A stretch of 64,000 bases of DNA. Origin: UBA6055 sp965214085. Lineage in GTDB: Bacteria; Chloroflexota; Anaerolineae; Aggregatilineales; Phototrophicaceae. The stretch lies in NCBI GenBank assembly GCA_965214085.1, contig OZ243937.1, positions 3,286,001 through 3,350,000 of the forward strand. The letters run 5' to 3'. The translations under genes were made by a program, and so were the position numbers. This document shows positions 35,551 through 44,033 of this stretch, in pieces (position 1 is the first letter of the stretch; each line of letters opens with the position of its first letter). The notes under the pieces are model-generated. The model was not told where the DNA came from. It saw nothing but the letters and a program-made list of their open reading frames with translations, and did no database searches.

Positions 35551-36765
35551 ATGATTCAACTTTCGCCCCGCGGCGCAGTCATCTATCAGTACCTAGATCT
35601 CACGGTCGCGTTGCTGCTGCTCTACGCGGGGAGTTTGCTGCTGTCAGCGCTGAATCAGCTGCCGGCGCAGCTGCTGGGCGGTTGGGCGCCAATCATCGAC
35701 GCCATTGCCGCGCGGTCATTTGAGCTGCTGCTGCTGACCGGTTACCTAGCCGCGGGACTTATGATGGCGGGCGAAACGCTTAGCCGTTCTGAGCTGGCTT
35801 GGCAGCGGCGGATCTGGCTGGCATTCGTCGCCGCAACTCTCGTGCTCAGCGCGCTTGCTGAGTTCAAAGCCGCCGACGGCTTGACGGCTGTCGCGCTGTT
35901 TGCCCTGCTTTCCCGCAACCTGCGCCTACGCGAGCCCAGGACATTTCTGCGCTGCTGGCGGATCGGCCTGCTGCTGATTGCCCTCAGCTCGGCGCTGGCC
36001 GTTCTGGCCGACCAACGGCTCGGCGACGCGAACGCGGCATTTCAAGTCCAGGTCGCCTTCGCTCTGTGCAGCCTGAGCATCGTCTTCTGGCTCATACCGC
36101 GCTTCAGCCGCCTCGATCGCGATTGGGCGCAAGCCAGTCTGCGCATTTCGGCGCTACTGGTTTGCCTGGGCGGGGCTTTGATCAGCCTGGGGCGTCTGCT
36201 CTTGCCCGCGGTAGTCAGCCTGGCCGCGGCGCCGCTGGTCGCCATTTGCTATATCCTGCTGGCCAGCCACAGCGCCCGCGCCCTGCGCAACCGCGACGAG
36301 AACGCCTCGCTGGCCTCGCACTGGATCGCGCTGGCGACGATTTTCTGGCTGGTCGGCGGCGGCTTCCTGGGCGCGCTCAGCATCCAGCCGGGCCTCGCGC
36401 AAGCTATGCGCAACACCGACTTGTCGGCGGCGCAGGATTGGCTGGGCGGCTGGGTCTGCCTGGCGGTCGTATTGGGCTTCGTCAACGAAGGCGCCGCTTC
36501 CCTGCGCGGCGATAATCACCGCGTGACCGGCTACGCGCCTTACTGGCTGATGGCTTTTGGCGTCGGCTTGTCGGGCATCGTGCAAGTTTGCCGCGGCGTC
36601 TTGCAGATTTACCTCAGCGATGTAGCGTCCACAGCCCAGCTTGACCTGCTGCTGCCGGTGACGCTGCTGTGGCTGATTTGTCTGCTGGGGGTCGCCGCCG
36701 GCATGACGCTCTACGCCATCGGCTTCTGGCTGCGCCGGCCGACGATTCGTCTGGTTGAAGCTTAG
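35551..36765 (+). CDS. Multi-pass membrane protein, cytochrome-oxidase-subunit-I-like topology
   Basis: 404 residues with about twelve hydrophobic spans spaced as in haem-copper oxidase subunit I or NnrS proteins. Examples are YLDLTVALLLLYAGSLLLS, SIVFWLIPRF and AYGFWL-like AIGFWLRRP at the end. Few His residues occur in the spans, so haem binding is doubtful. It follows the PMT-type gene by 6 bases and its stop overlaps that of the convergent phosphoesterase by three bases. No firm family. Confidence 0.6.
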   Translation: MIQLSPRGAVIYQYLDLTVALLLLYAGSLLLSALNQLPAQLLGGWAPIIDAIAARSFELLLLTGYLAAGLMMAGETLSRSELAWQRRIWLAFVAATLVLSALAEFKAADGLTAVALFALLSRNLRLREPRTFLRCWRIGLLLIALSSALAVLADQRLGDANAAFQVQVAFALCSLSIVFWLIPRFSRLDRDWAQASLRISALLVCLGGALISLGRLLLPAVVSLAAAPLVAICYILLASHSARALRNRDENASLASHWIALATIFWLVGGGFLGALSIQPGLAQAMRNTDLSAAQDWLGGWVCLAVVLGFVNEGAASLRGDNHRVTGYAPYWLMAFGVGLSGIVQVCRGVLQIYLSDVASTAQLDLLLPVTLLWLICLLGVAAGMTLYAIGFWLRRPTIRLVEA

Positions 36766-37532
36766 CCGGTCAGCCGCTGTCGTATCCACTCAATCTCGGG
36801 ATAGCCAAGCGCCTCCCATGTATTCAGCGCCGCCGTCACATCATAGGGCACGCGCCGCAGGTCCACCGTCAGCGCGCCGTCGCGCCATTCCAGCAGCGCC
36901 CATTCCGCCAGCCCCGGATGCCCGAACGACAGCCCGACGCTGCCGGGATTGATGACGCGCCAAGCGCCGACTGCGCGATCCATCGCCAAGTGCGTGTGCC
37001 CGCAGAGCGCCAACCGCCCTGCCCTATCCAGCAGCGAGTCGGCCGCTTCTTCGTCGGCGCTGCCTGGCAGCAGGGACAGCGCTTCGTCATCGCCGGGAAC
37101 AGCGTGGATGCCGATGACTGTTCCATAGCCGGGCACATCCTGCCGCAATTCCCGGCCGCCGATCTGCCGCAGCAGGTCATAGTCCTTCCAGTCCAACTGC
37201 TGCAGATTCCAGGCGAATACGGCATTCATGCGCTGGCTGCTTTCGCGCAAGGCGGCGAAGTCATCCGCGTTTTCCGCCGCTTTGGCGGGCATGCGCTCGC
37301 CAGTGACCAGGTAGCGGTCCGTGTTGCCGCCGATGATTTTGAATCTGTCGTCGCCCTGCGCCTCCCGCAACTGCAGCAGCGCCGCTACGCATTCATGCGG
37401 CTGCCCGCCAAGAGCCGCCAGGTCGCCCAGGCACCAGATCAGGTCAAAGTCGCCGGCGGCTTCCATATCAGCCAGCACCGCATTCAGAGCCGGCAAGTTG
37501 CCGTGGATATCGGCGAATACTGCAAGTCTCAT
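36762..37532 (-). CDS. Metallophosphoesterase, YfcE-like, second member
   Basis: 256 residues from ATG 37532, where MRLAVFADIHGNLPALNAVL begins. Motifs: ADIHGN, CLGDLAALG, GGNTDRY (in place of GNHD), GIHAVPGDD and LCGHTHLAMDR. The His of the usual GNHD motif is replaced (GNTD), which is common in this subgroup. Related to 9462-10193. Alone on its strand. Confidence 0.87.
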   Translation of the reverse strand: MRLAVFADIHGNLPALNAVLADMEAAGDFDLIWCLGDLAALGGQPHECVAALLQLREAQGDDRFKIIGGNTDRYLVTGERMPAKAAENADDFAALRESSQRMNAVFAWNLQQLDWKDYDLLRQIGGRELRQDVPGYGTVIGIHAVPGDDEALSLLPGSADEEAADSLLDRAGRLALCGHTHLAMDRAVGAWRVINPGSVGLSFGHPGLAEWALLEWRDGALTVDLRRVPYDVTAALNTWEALGYPEIEWIRQRLTG

Positions 37533-37879
37533 GTCGACATCTGTTTCTCCGCTTCGGTGATTGTTGCGAATGGAGTGTAACATAATAGAAGCGGTCTGGC
37601 ATTCGCTACCTTGCCAATGGACAGGGCAATCGCATCAAAATGGATCTGAGAACTACGAACCTTATACAAACTTTAATCTAACCACAGAGATCACAGAGAG
37701 CACAGAGAAAACTATCAATTATAATGATTGTTAAATTGCACTTCAATTTTGAACCCTGTGATAAACATATTCATCCATTGGTATGTCGATTCTAGAGGAG
37801 TTCTGCCCCTATCAAACTTAATCTCTGTGTTCTCTGTAGAACCAGGAAAGTAATGAAAAATTCGCTAAAGCGACGATAT

Positions 37880-37944
37880 GTAGGGGCGACAGCCCGAAAC
37901 CACTCATTCCAGCGGCAGCGGGCGACCAGATTGGTCGCCCCTAC
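37880..37944. repeat. D-type double hairpin inside B3
   Basis: GTAGGGGCGACAGCCCGAAA ... GGGCGACCAGATTGGTCGCC plus CCTAC. Its last bases overlap the first bases of the C element, as in the D copy next to C3 at 51209. Confidence 0.75.
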
Positions 37945-38256
37945 AAGGCTTGTCCGCTACTCAAATACCGATGACGATACGGTTTGTTGGGGTGGGCGCC
38001 GCGCTTTTAGGGATTCACGACACTTTTACCACCGAGGGCACAGAGTAAATATGAGTGCACAGAGAGATTCCGGGAAATATGGCGGATGGTCGAGTAAAGG
38101 ATGATCCACACGTTCCCCGATTCTGTCTGTGGTCTAAAAGTGATGCCTTTCCTCTGTGTACTCTATCAAACTCGGTGTACTCGGTGGCAATGATGTCGAG
38201 TATTCGCCTAAGCCTAGCGAGAAGCAGCTGAGTCACAGTACCGGACAAGCCTTACA
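37942..38256. repeat. Repeat family C, copy C1 (inside B3)
   Basis: 315 bp. Ends TACAAGGCTTGTCCGCTACT and, on the other strand, TGTAAGGCTTGTCCGGTACT. Inside are ACCACCGAGGGCACAGAG and, inverted, GCCACCGAGTACACCGAG. Opposite orientation to C2 and C3. Confidence 0.82.
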
Positions 38257-38600
38257 AGGCTAAAGTTTTCACAAGACTTGCTTGCACTTACTTCTGTGCC
38301 TCTGTGGTGAAAACTTTGATGCGATTGCCCTGGTTGACCCGGGCGGAGCGATTGACAGATCCCGCATCTGTCGTTATGCTCTCGTCCAGCGTTTAGGATC
38401 GGGAGATCCGCATCATGGTTCAGCGTTGTTGTTGCTGTTGTCAGACCAGGGAGCCAAGCCGCCTGAGATAACAGCCACTAGAGCAAAGAGCGAAACACAA
38501 AGTCAACTGGCAGAGGCGAGCGTGGCGCCGGCAATCGGAAGCCTGCGAGGCGCTACCCTGCAAGTTGGCTTTTTTGTTAAAGGCGGGAACTGAGCAGATT

Positions 38601-39560
38601 ATGACCATAGCGGCGGACCTTGAATCACTGGCTGACATTGAAGACTCCTCGCGGAATATCGAGCGGCAGATCGGCAATACGCCACTCCTGAGCTTTCGGC
38701 GCATCACGCAGGGGCTGCCGGCGAACGCGCGCGTCCTAGCCAAAGCCGAGTGGCAGAACCCCGGCGGCAGCGTCAAGGACCGCGCGGCCTACCAGATCAT
38801 CCGCAACGCCGAAGCCGATGGCCGGCTGCGCCCGGGCAAGATCATCCTCGATAGCACCAGCGGCAACACCGGCATCGCCTACGCCATGATCGCCGCCGCC
38901 AAAGATTATCAGGTCAAGCTGATGCTGCCGGAGAATGTCAGTCCGGAGCGGGTTTCTATCTTGCGCGCCTACGATGTCGATCTGGAATTCACCGACCCGC
39001 TGGAAGGCTCCGATGGCGCCCTAAAGGCGGTGAGCGCCCTGGCCGCGCGTGAGCCGGAGCGCTATTTCTACGCCAACCAGTACAACAACCCCGCCAATTG
39101 GCAGGCGCATTACGAAGGCACCGGCGTGGAGATCTGGCGGCAGACGCGCGGGGGGGCGACGCACTTCGTGGCCGGCCTGGGCACCAGCGGCACACTGATG
39201 GGCACAGGCCGGCGGCTCAAGGAATATGACCCGGCCGTGCAGATCGTCTCGGTCGAGCCGGATTCGCCATTCCACGGCTTGGAGGGCTTGAAACACATGG
39301 CGACGGCCATTCAGCCGGGCATCTATGACAGGCGCCTGGCCGACCGCCAGCTGTCCGTGCGCACGGAAGAGGCGCATGCCATGGCGCTGCGGCTGGCGCG
39401 TGAAGAGGGCTACCTGGTGGGCATCAGCGCGGCTGCGGCGATGGTCGGCGCCATGCGCGTGGCTGAGGAACTGGCTGAGCGTGAGCTGGGCGGTACGGTG
39501 GTGACACTATTCCCGGACAATGCCTACAAGTATTTGAACGAGGCCTTCTGGCGGGGTTAA
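38601..39560 (+). CDS. Cysteine synthase / PLP-dependent beta-replacement enzyme (CysK/CysM family)
   Basis: 319 residues from ATG 38601. Fold type II PLP enzyme: the Schiff-base Lys59 in NPGGSVKDRAAY, the substrate loop STSGNTG (about 86-92) and the phosphate loop GLGTSGTLMGTG. It makes cysteine from O-acetyl- or O-phosphoserine and sulfide or thiosulfate. The extra N-terminal 25 residues and the NPGG loop are compatible with either CysK or CysM. Upstream lies repeat B3 and about 230 bp without a recognised riboswitch. Confidence 0.9.
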   Translation: MTIAADLESLADIEDSSRNIERQIGNTPLLSFRRITQGLPANARVLAKAEWQNPGGSVKDRAAYQIIRNAEADGRLRPGKIILDSTSGNTGIAYAMIAAAKDYQVKLMLPENVSPERVSILRAYDVDLEFTDPLEGSDGALKAVSALAAREPERYFYANQYNNPANWQAHYEGTGVEIWRQTRGGATHFVAGLGTSGTLMGTGRRLKEYDPAVQIVSVEPDSPFHGLEGLKHMATAIQPGIYDRRLADRQLSVRTEEAHAMALRLAREEGYLVGISAAAAMVGAMRVAEELAERELGGTVVTLFPDNAYKYLNEAFWRG

Positions 39561-39603
39561 GGACATGGCCACAAAGGCACAGAGACACGGAGAAATCTGA
39601 TTT

Positions 39604-41349
39604 ATGGCAATTCAAAGCGAAGTAGATCGGCTGCTGCAGACGGAGTGGCGGGAAAATGTAATCCCGCAACTAGGTCGAAAACCAAGAGAACCGTGGATTG
39701 CCGTTTACCGAAACGACACGAGCAAAGGCTACGAAAGGCTTGTTTGGTACTCTGGCCTCGTCCCAAATGAACATATCGCTGCGGTCATGGATTCGCCCAA
39801 ATGGGAGTACCGTGAATCCGATCCGGTTACAAGTTTCACCGGGGATTATGATCGCGAATCCGGCGAGGATACAGGGGAGTATCATCGGTTCGGACCCAAC
39901 AAATTTGATATTGAACCACTGATAGTAGTTCGAGGCTTCAGCGGACTTAAGCCGGCACAGCTTGAACTGATAGAGGAATTCCGACTCTATCACAACTTGT
40001 GGTTCGACGAGAAAAGATCATGCTTCGTAAAGTTCGACGCCGGAGGCAACGAAAAAGATGTTGCGAGACTTTCTGATGGGCGCGTAGATGTCCGCCGACT
40101 CGAATTACGCCAGTTTCTCGCCGCCCGTGATTTGTCGCTTGTAGTCTATTTTGACCGAAGATACGAACCAGGGCACAGAATCGAGATCCCAGAGAATCAG
40201 CGTTTCCAACGCGCTGCCAGCAACGACTATCGCTTTGAATTCAAGGTGATTGATGGGCATGATTTAATTGAAGGCACTCCAGAAACCTATTCGTGGTTTC
40301 GTGGAAAGAAAATTATCGGTGGCTTGCCGCGCGAAAAGTGCGGAGCATGGCCGTACGACGAAGAGCCCGTAAATGTATTGGAGGACTTTGTCATTGGAGT
40401 CGACCAACTTGAAAACGACATTCTTGCTTACTCGTCGCCATATAGTCACGGTGCGGCGACTACAGATTTGGAATTGCCGGCGGAATACGACGTGCCTGAA
40501 TACTTGACACCCGTCTTCTTCAATCGACGGGTTCTAAAGAAGTACCGTGACGAACCAAGCAAGTACTCTGTAGCAGATGGATCACTAAAATGCGGAAACA
40601 CTTTATGGCGGCTGGACATAGATAACAACAATCCTGACTTTGTGATCGTCTGGCTGGGCGACTTGGGTCGCGACTTGCCGTATACGGAACACAAACACTG
40701 GAAGGATCATAATGTGCCACCAGAAGGGCGTATGAGTGATTCACATTTGCGCGCCCAGCTACCCGCCACCGTTGACGAGGCATTGGATCCTGGCCTCCCG
40801 GAAGATTGCGCATTGCGATTTATACATTCGTACAGGTCCCTTAGCGAGGCGTGGCAAAATGCGTTTGGTTGGGATTTATTCAAGCCTTTGCGAGACGCAG
40901 ATTCTCACCATCTCGCGACTATGCGACGCCCGCTCACCCAAGAACAGTCAGAGCTTGATGAAATCCTGTTGTCTCTGTCGAAGTTATTGGTGGATTCAAT
41001 TAATTCTAAGCAATTGAAGAATCTGATAGCTGATTTTTGCGCACAGGATGAGCGAGGAAAAGCAAAGGCAAGCATTTCAATACTCGAAGAATTCCTGAAT
41101 TATCATCATTTAGAGAATACGGAGAGATTCATCAGCTGCCTAAGAAATATTCAGGCACTCAGGTCCACAGGCGCAGCACACCGTAGAAGCGACAATTTTG
41201 AGAAGATCGCAAAGACCGTCGGTTTAGATTCCAATACCAAACAGCAAGTCGCTGACGAAATCTTCACAACACTAACCGAATTCCTAAACAGCCTGCGCGA
41301 ATACTTCTGCTCTGAGGACTCCGACTACCCCGTCGCGTTGCGGTCGTAG
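39604..41349 (+). CDS. Unrecognised 581-residue protein
   Basis: Codon and base composition are AT-richer than the neighbours. It is soluble, with no signal peptide. Visible segments are WIAVYRNDTSKGYERLVWYS, a Trp/Tyr-rich region near 110-140 (LIEEFRLYHNLWFDEKRSC), an Asp/Glu-rich middle (about 250-300), then a mostly helical C-terminal third (LDEILLSLSKLLVDSINSKQ...). I do not recognise the family. A CACAGAG motif (about 39570-39592) precedes the ATG, and its 3' end overlaps the convergent cupin gene by 25 bases. Composition and setting suggest horizontal gain. Confidence 0.75.
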   Translation: MAIQSEVDRLLQTEWRENVIPQLGRKPREPWIAVYRNDTSKGYERLVWYSGLVPNEHIAAVMDSPKWEYRESDPVTSFTGDYDRESGEDTGEYHRFGPNKFDIEPLIVVRGFSGLKPAQLELIEEFRLYHNLWFDEKRSCFVKFDAGGNEKDVARLSDGRVDVRRLELRQFLAARDLSLVVYFDRRYEPGHRIEIPENQRFQRAASNDYRFEFKVIDGHDLIEGTPETYSWFRGKKIIGGLPREKCGAWPYDEEPVNVLEDFVIGVDQLENDILAYSSPYSHGAATTDLELPAEYDVPEYLTPVFFNRRVLKKYRDEPSKYSVADGSLKCGNTLWRLDIDNNNPDFVIVWLGDLGRDLPYTEHKHWKDHNVPPEGRMSDSHLRAQLPATVDEALDPGLPEDCALRFIHSYRSLSEAWQNAFGWDLFKPLRDADSHHLATMRRPLTQEQSELDEILLSLSKLLVDSINSKQLKNLIADFCAQDERGKAKASISILEEFLNYHHLENTERFISCLRNIQALRSTGAAHRRSDNFEKIAKTVGLDSNTKQQVADEIFTTLTEFLNSLREYFCSEDSDYPVALRS

Positions 41350-41756
41350 TCGACGATCTTGTCCCACTCATCGGCGGTTGAGCGGGCCACAAAAGCCACC
41401 ACCGGCTCAGTGTCGCTTAAGTTGAAGACTTCATGCGGGATGCCGGGCTCGATGAAGATGAAATCGCCGGCGCTATTGTCGACGATCTGTTTGCAGCCCT
41501 CGCCGTATTCATGGCGCACCTCGCCCTCGACGATATAGAGCATCACTTCAAAGCCGACGTGGATATGCGCGTAAGCCACGCCGCCGGGCGGGATGGTGGC
41601 AACGTTGATCGATAGTTCCTTGGCGTTGACATTCTTGCTCGACAAGCCCGTTTTGTAGTGGATGCCGTTCCAATCGCGCTTTAGCCCGCCGCCGCGCAGG
41701 ACGCTGATGCCGTCATCGCCTTCGACCAGCGCTTTCAGATCCTTGCTTTCGCTCAT
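41325..41756 (-). CDS. Cupin-domain protein
   Basis: 143 residues from ATG 41756. The cupin motif 1 is complete: PPGGVAYAHIHVGFEVMLYI with HxH, then Glu and VEGEVRH. Motif 2 is GDFIFIEPGIPHEVFNLS with the third metal His. A small single-domain cupin binding Fe, Mn or Zn, either a dioxygenase/isomerase or a binding protein. Its last 25 bases overlap the 3' end of the convergent gene. Confidence 0.87.
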   Translation of the reverse strand: MSESKDLKALVEGDDGISVLRGGGLKRDWNGIHYKTGLSSKNVNAKELSINVATIPPGGVAYAHIHVGFEVMLYIVEGEVRHEYGEGCKQIVDNSAGDFIFIEPGIPHEVFNLSDTEPVVAFVARSTADEWDKIVDYDRNATG

Positions 41757-41931
41757 GGATTCCGCTCCGCCTCCCATTGCCTAATCCGCGACAGTATAGC
41801 TAAGATAGGGTCGTCAATCCATACGCAAGGGTGGCGCTAATCGCTAATCCCTTGCAATTTTGAACGCAGAGAAAGAAGTAGAATCAAGAAAGAAATGCAA
41901 ATTTCGCTAAAGCATCCATATGAAGGGGCGA

Positions 41932-41977
41932 CAGCCCGAAACCACAAGTTGCAGCTGACCAGATTGGTCGCCCCTAC
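41932..41977. repeat. D-type hairpin with internal deletion
   Basis: GAAGGGGCGACAGCCCGAAA ... GACCAGATTGGTCGCCCCTA then C. Identical to the copies at 37880 and 51209 but missing about 19 bases in the middle, including the GGGC of the second stem. It lies with a weak B-like remnant (about 41850-41925) in the gap before the MogA-like gene. Confidence 0.65.
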
Positions 41978-42045
41978 AAGGCTCAATTTTACTCACTGTA
42001 CTCGGTGGCAAGAGTGTAGAATCTCCCACCAAGAAAGGACGAACC

Positions 42046-42576
42046 ATGCGCGCCAAAATCGGCATACTGACCGTCTCCGACCGGGCCTATCGCGGCGTCT
42101 ATGAAGACCTGGGCGGGCCCGCCATCAAGGCCTACATGAGCGAGGTGCTGAGCAACGAGTGGCAGGCTGTGCCGCTGGTCGTGCCCGATGAGCTGGACGC
42201 GATACAGGCGGCGCTTATCCGCATGGTGGACGATGAGTCATGCAGCCTGGTCGTCACCACCGGCGGTACGGGGCCGGCCCGGCGCGATATCACGCCGGAA
42301 GCGACCGAGGCGGTCTGCGAGAAGATGATGCCCGGCTTCGGAGAGTTGATGCGGCAGGTTTCGCTGCAATTCGTGCCGACGGCTATCCTCTCTCGGCAGA
42401 CGGCGGGGGTGCGCGGCCGGGCGTTGATCGTCAACTTGCCGGGCAAGCCCAGCGCCATCCGCGACTGCCTGGACGCGGTCATGCCGGCTATCCCTTACTG
42501 CATCGACCTCATCGAAGGCGCCTATCTGACGACCGACGAGAGCCGGATCAAGGCCTTCCGCCCCAAGCCGAAATAA
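42046..42576 (+). CDS. Molybdenum cofactor biosynthesis protein, MogA/MoaB type
   Basis: 176 residues with AAAGGAC before the ATG. Begins KIGILTVSDRAYRG. The molybdopterin-binding loop is VVTTGGTGPARRDITPEAT, followed by GFGELMR, AGVRGRALIVNLPGKPSAI. MogA adenylylates molybdopterin before Mo insertion, while MoaB-type relatives may do the same. Molybdoenzymes such as formate dehydrogenase are frequent selenoproteins, which is a possible but unproven link to the tRNA-Sec gene. Confidence 0.9.
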   Translation: MRAKIGILTVSDRAYRGVYEDLGGPAIKAYMSEVLSNEWQAVPLVVPDELDAIQAALIRMVDDESCSLVVTTGGTGPARRDITPEATEAVCEKMMPGFGELMRQVSLQFVPTAILSRQTAGVRGRALIVNLPGKPSAIRDCLDAVMPAIPYCIDLIEGAYLTTDESRIKAFRPKPK

Positions 42577-42628
42577 ACTGCCGATTCCCATCTTCGGTTA
42601 TCTCGGATTATGCGTACGCGCGCTATGC

Positions 42629-42872
42629 AGGGCAATCGCTTCAAAACCATTGCGTGTCCTTCGCTGCGAAAAATTACAAAATGTAGGGGCGACATTGTAT
42701 GTCGCCCGTGAAATACGACCTTCAATTTGCGGGCGATTGACCCGCAGTGTCTACGCGCGGCACAGAATCGACCCTACAATTTCCAGATTGTTGTGACAAT
42801 CGCCAAGTAAAGATACGAAACTCTGTGCGCTCTGTGCCTCTGTGGCAAAATATATTTTGAAGCGATTGCCCT
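42629..42872. repeat. Repeat family B, copy B4 with D insert
   Basis: 244 bp with perfect 18-base ends AGGGCAATCGCTTCAAAA / TTTTGAAGCGATTGCCCT. The CTTC here replaces the CATC of other copies, and the complementary base changed as well. A D-like unit (42683-42777) fills the middle, then CTCTGTGCGCTCTGTGCCTC. Closely related to B5. Confidence 0.85.
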
Positions 42873-42953
42873 GGCGCGCTTTGCTTCGTTATGGCGCGGC
42901 GACCACATAAGCGATTACACTTGCACAGCATAGCATCGTGAGGGAGCCACAGC

Positions 42954-43976
42954 ATGAAAGCGCTGATAACCGGCGTAAGCGGACGCGTGGGACCCAACTT
43001 GGCTCAAGAGATGATGCGACGCGGCTATGAAATTCGCGGCCTGGTGATGCCCAAGGACCCGCAGGCGGGCAAGGCGGCGCGGCTGGGCGTAGAGCTCATC
43101 GAAGCGGATATTGCCGATGCCGAGCGCGTTCGAGCGGCCGCCGACGGCGTCGATGTCATCCTGCATCAGGCGGCGCAGATTCCGCAGGGCAGCTCGACCT
43201 CGGAGCGTATGCTCGACGTCAACACGCGCGCCACCATGAGTCTGCTGGAAGGCGCGCTGACATCGCGGACGCCGATCAAGCGCTTCGTCCTTGCCAGCAC
43301 CTACCAGACCTACAATCCCTTCGTCACCAGCCCCGCCACCTTCAGCGAAGAAAGTCCGCAAGCGCCCATCGACATTTACGCGCTGACCAAGCTGCTGTCC
43401 GAGCAGATTTGCCTGACCTATATGCGCGAATATGGCCTGCCGGTGACGATTCTGCGTTACTCTTCCATCAAGGCGGCCAACGAAGTCCTGGGCATGCTCA
43501 AACCGGCCTGGCTGAACTACTTCATCGAGATGACGCTGTCCAGGAACCGCGTCCCTTGGTTCGGCGCGGAGCATATCGCGGAGACCAAGGCGATCATGAA
43601 CCAGGCGCTGGAGACGCCGGATGCTGTCTGCGCGGTGGCCGATTCCCAAGGCAATCCCTGGCAGCTGGTCGTCCAGGACGTGCGCGATACGGTGGCCGGC
43701 ACCCTGCTGGCGCTGGAGAGTGAGGCGGCCATCGGCGAAGCCTTTAATATGACCGGGCCGCCGCCCATCACCTACGCCAGCGCGGCGAACATACTGGCGG
43801 AGGCCACTGGCCGACCTTACCTGAACGTGACGCTGCCATTCTACCGCGGCGCGGACGCCTCGACCAAAAAGGCGCGCGTCCTATTGGGCTACAAGCCGCA
43901 GTATACCTTTGACAAAATGGTGGAGACGGCGCTGGCTCATCAGCGCGGCGAGCCGATCGATCAGATTCCATATTAG
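42954..43976 (+). CDS. NAD(P)-dependent epimerase/dehydratase (extended SDR)
   Basis: 340 residues. Nucleotide-binding GVSGRVGPNLAQEMMRRG, ILHQAAQIPQGS, LASTYQTYNP and the catalytic Tyr-x-x-x-Lys as IYALTKLLSEQ. GAGGGAGCC lies before the ATG. Typical of sugar-nucleotide epimerases or other SDRs. The substrate is not determined. Confidence 0.87.
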   Translation: MKALITGVSGRVGPNLAQEMMRRGYEIRGLVMPKDPQAGKAARLGVELIEADIADAERVRAAADGVDVILHQAAQIPQGSSTSERMLDVNTRATMSLLEGALTSRTPIKRFVLASTYQTYNPFVTSPATFSEESPQAPIDIYALTKLLSEQICLTYMREYGLPVTILRYSSIKAANEVLGMLKPAWLNYFIEMTLSRNRVPWFGAEHIAETKAIMNQALETPDAVCAVADSQGNPWQLVVQDVRDTVAGTLLALESEAAIGEAFNMTGPPPITYASAANILAEATGRPYLNVTLPFYRGADASTKKARVLLGYKPQYTFDKMVETALAHQRGEPIDQIPY

Positions 43977-44033
43977 GCGAAGAATGGTTCGGGTCTCAGC
44001 ACAGGGGGTAAAGCCAGATCTACTCCAGAGGCG

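Larger units (their letters stand above)
37623..38331. repeat. Repeat family B, composite copy B3 carrying D and C elements
   Basis: Ends AGGGCAATCGCATCAAAA and its perfect complement TTTTGATGCGATTGCCCT type at 38331. The left third matches B2, then come a D hairpin (37880-37944) and a complete C element (37942-38256), after which the B right end resumes (CTCTGTGGTGAAAA). Together with 270 bp of unassigned DNA it makes up the 1,068-bp gene-free stretch before the cysteine synthase. Confidence 0.82.

Noticed and set aside
38331..38600. Possible T-box or sulfur riboswitch before the cysteine synthase gene
   Set aside because: A T-run (TTTTTT near 38570) and some pairing are present, but no T-box bulge, specifier loop or SAM-riboswitch core could be identified.
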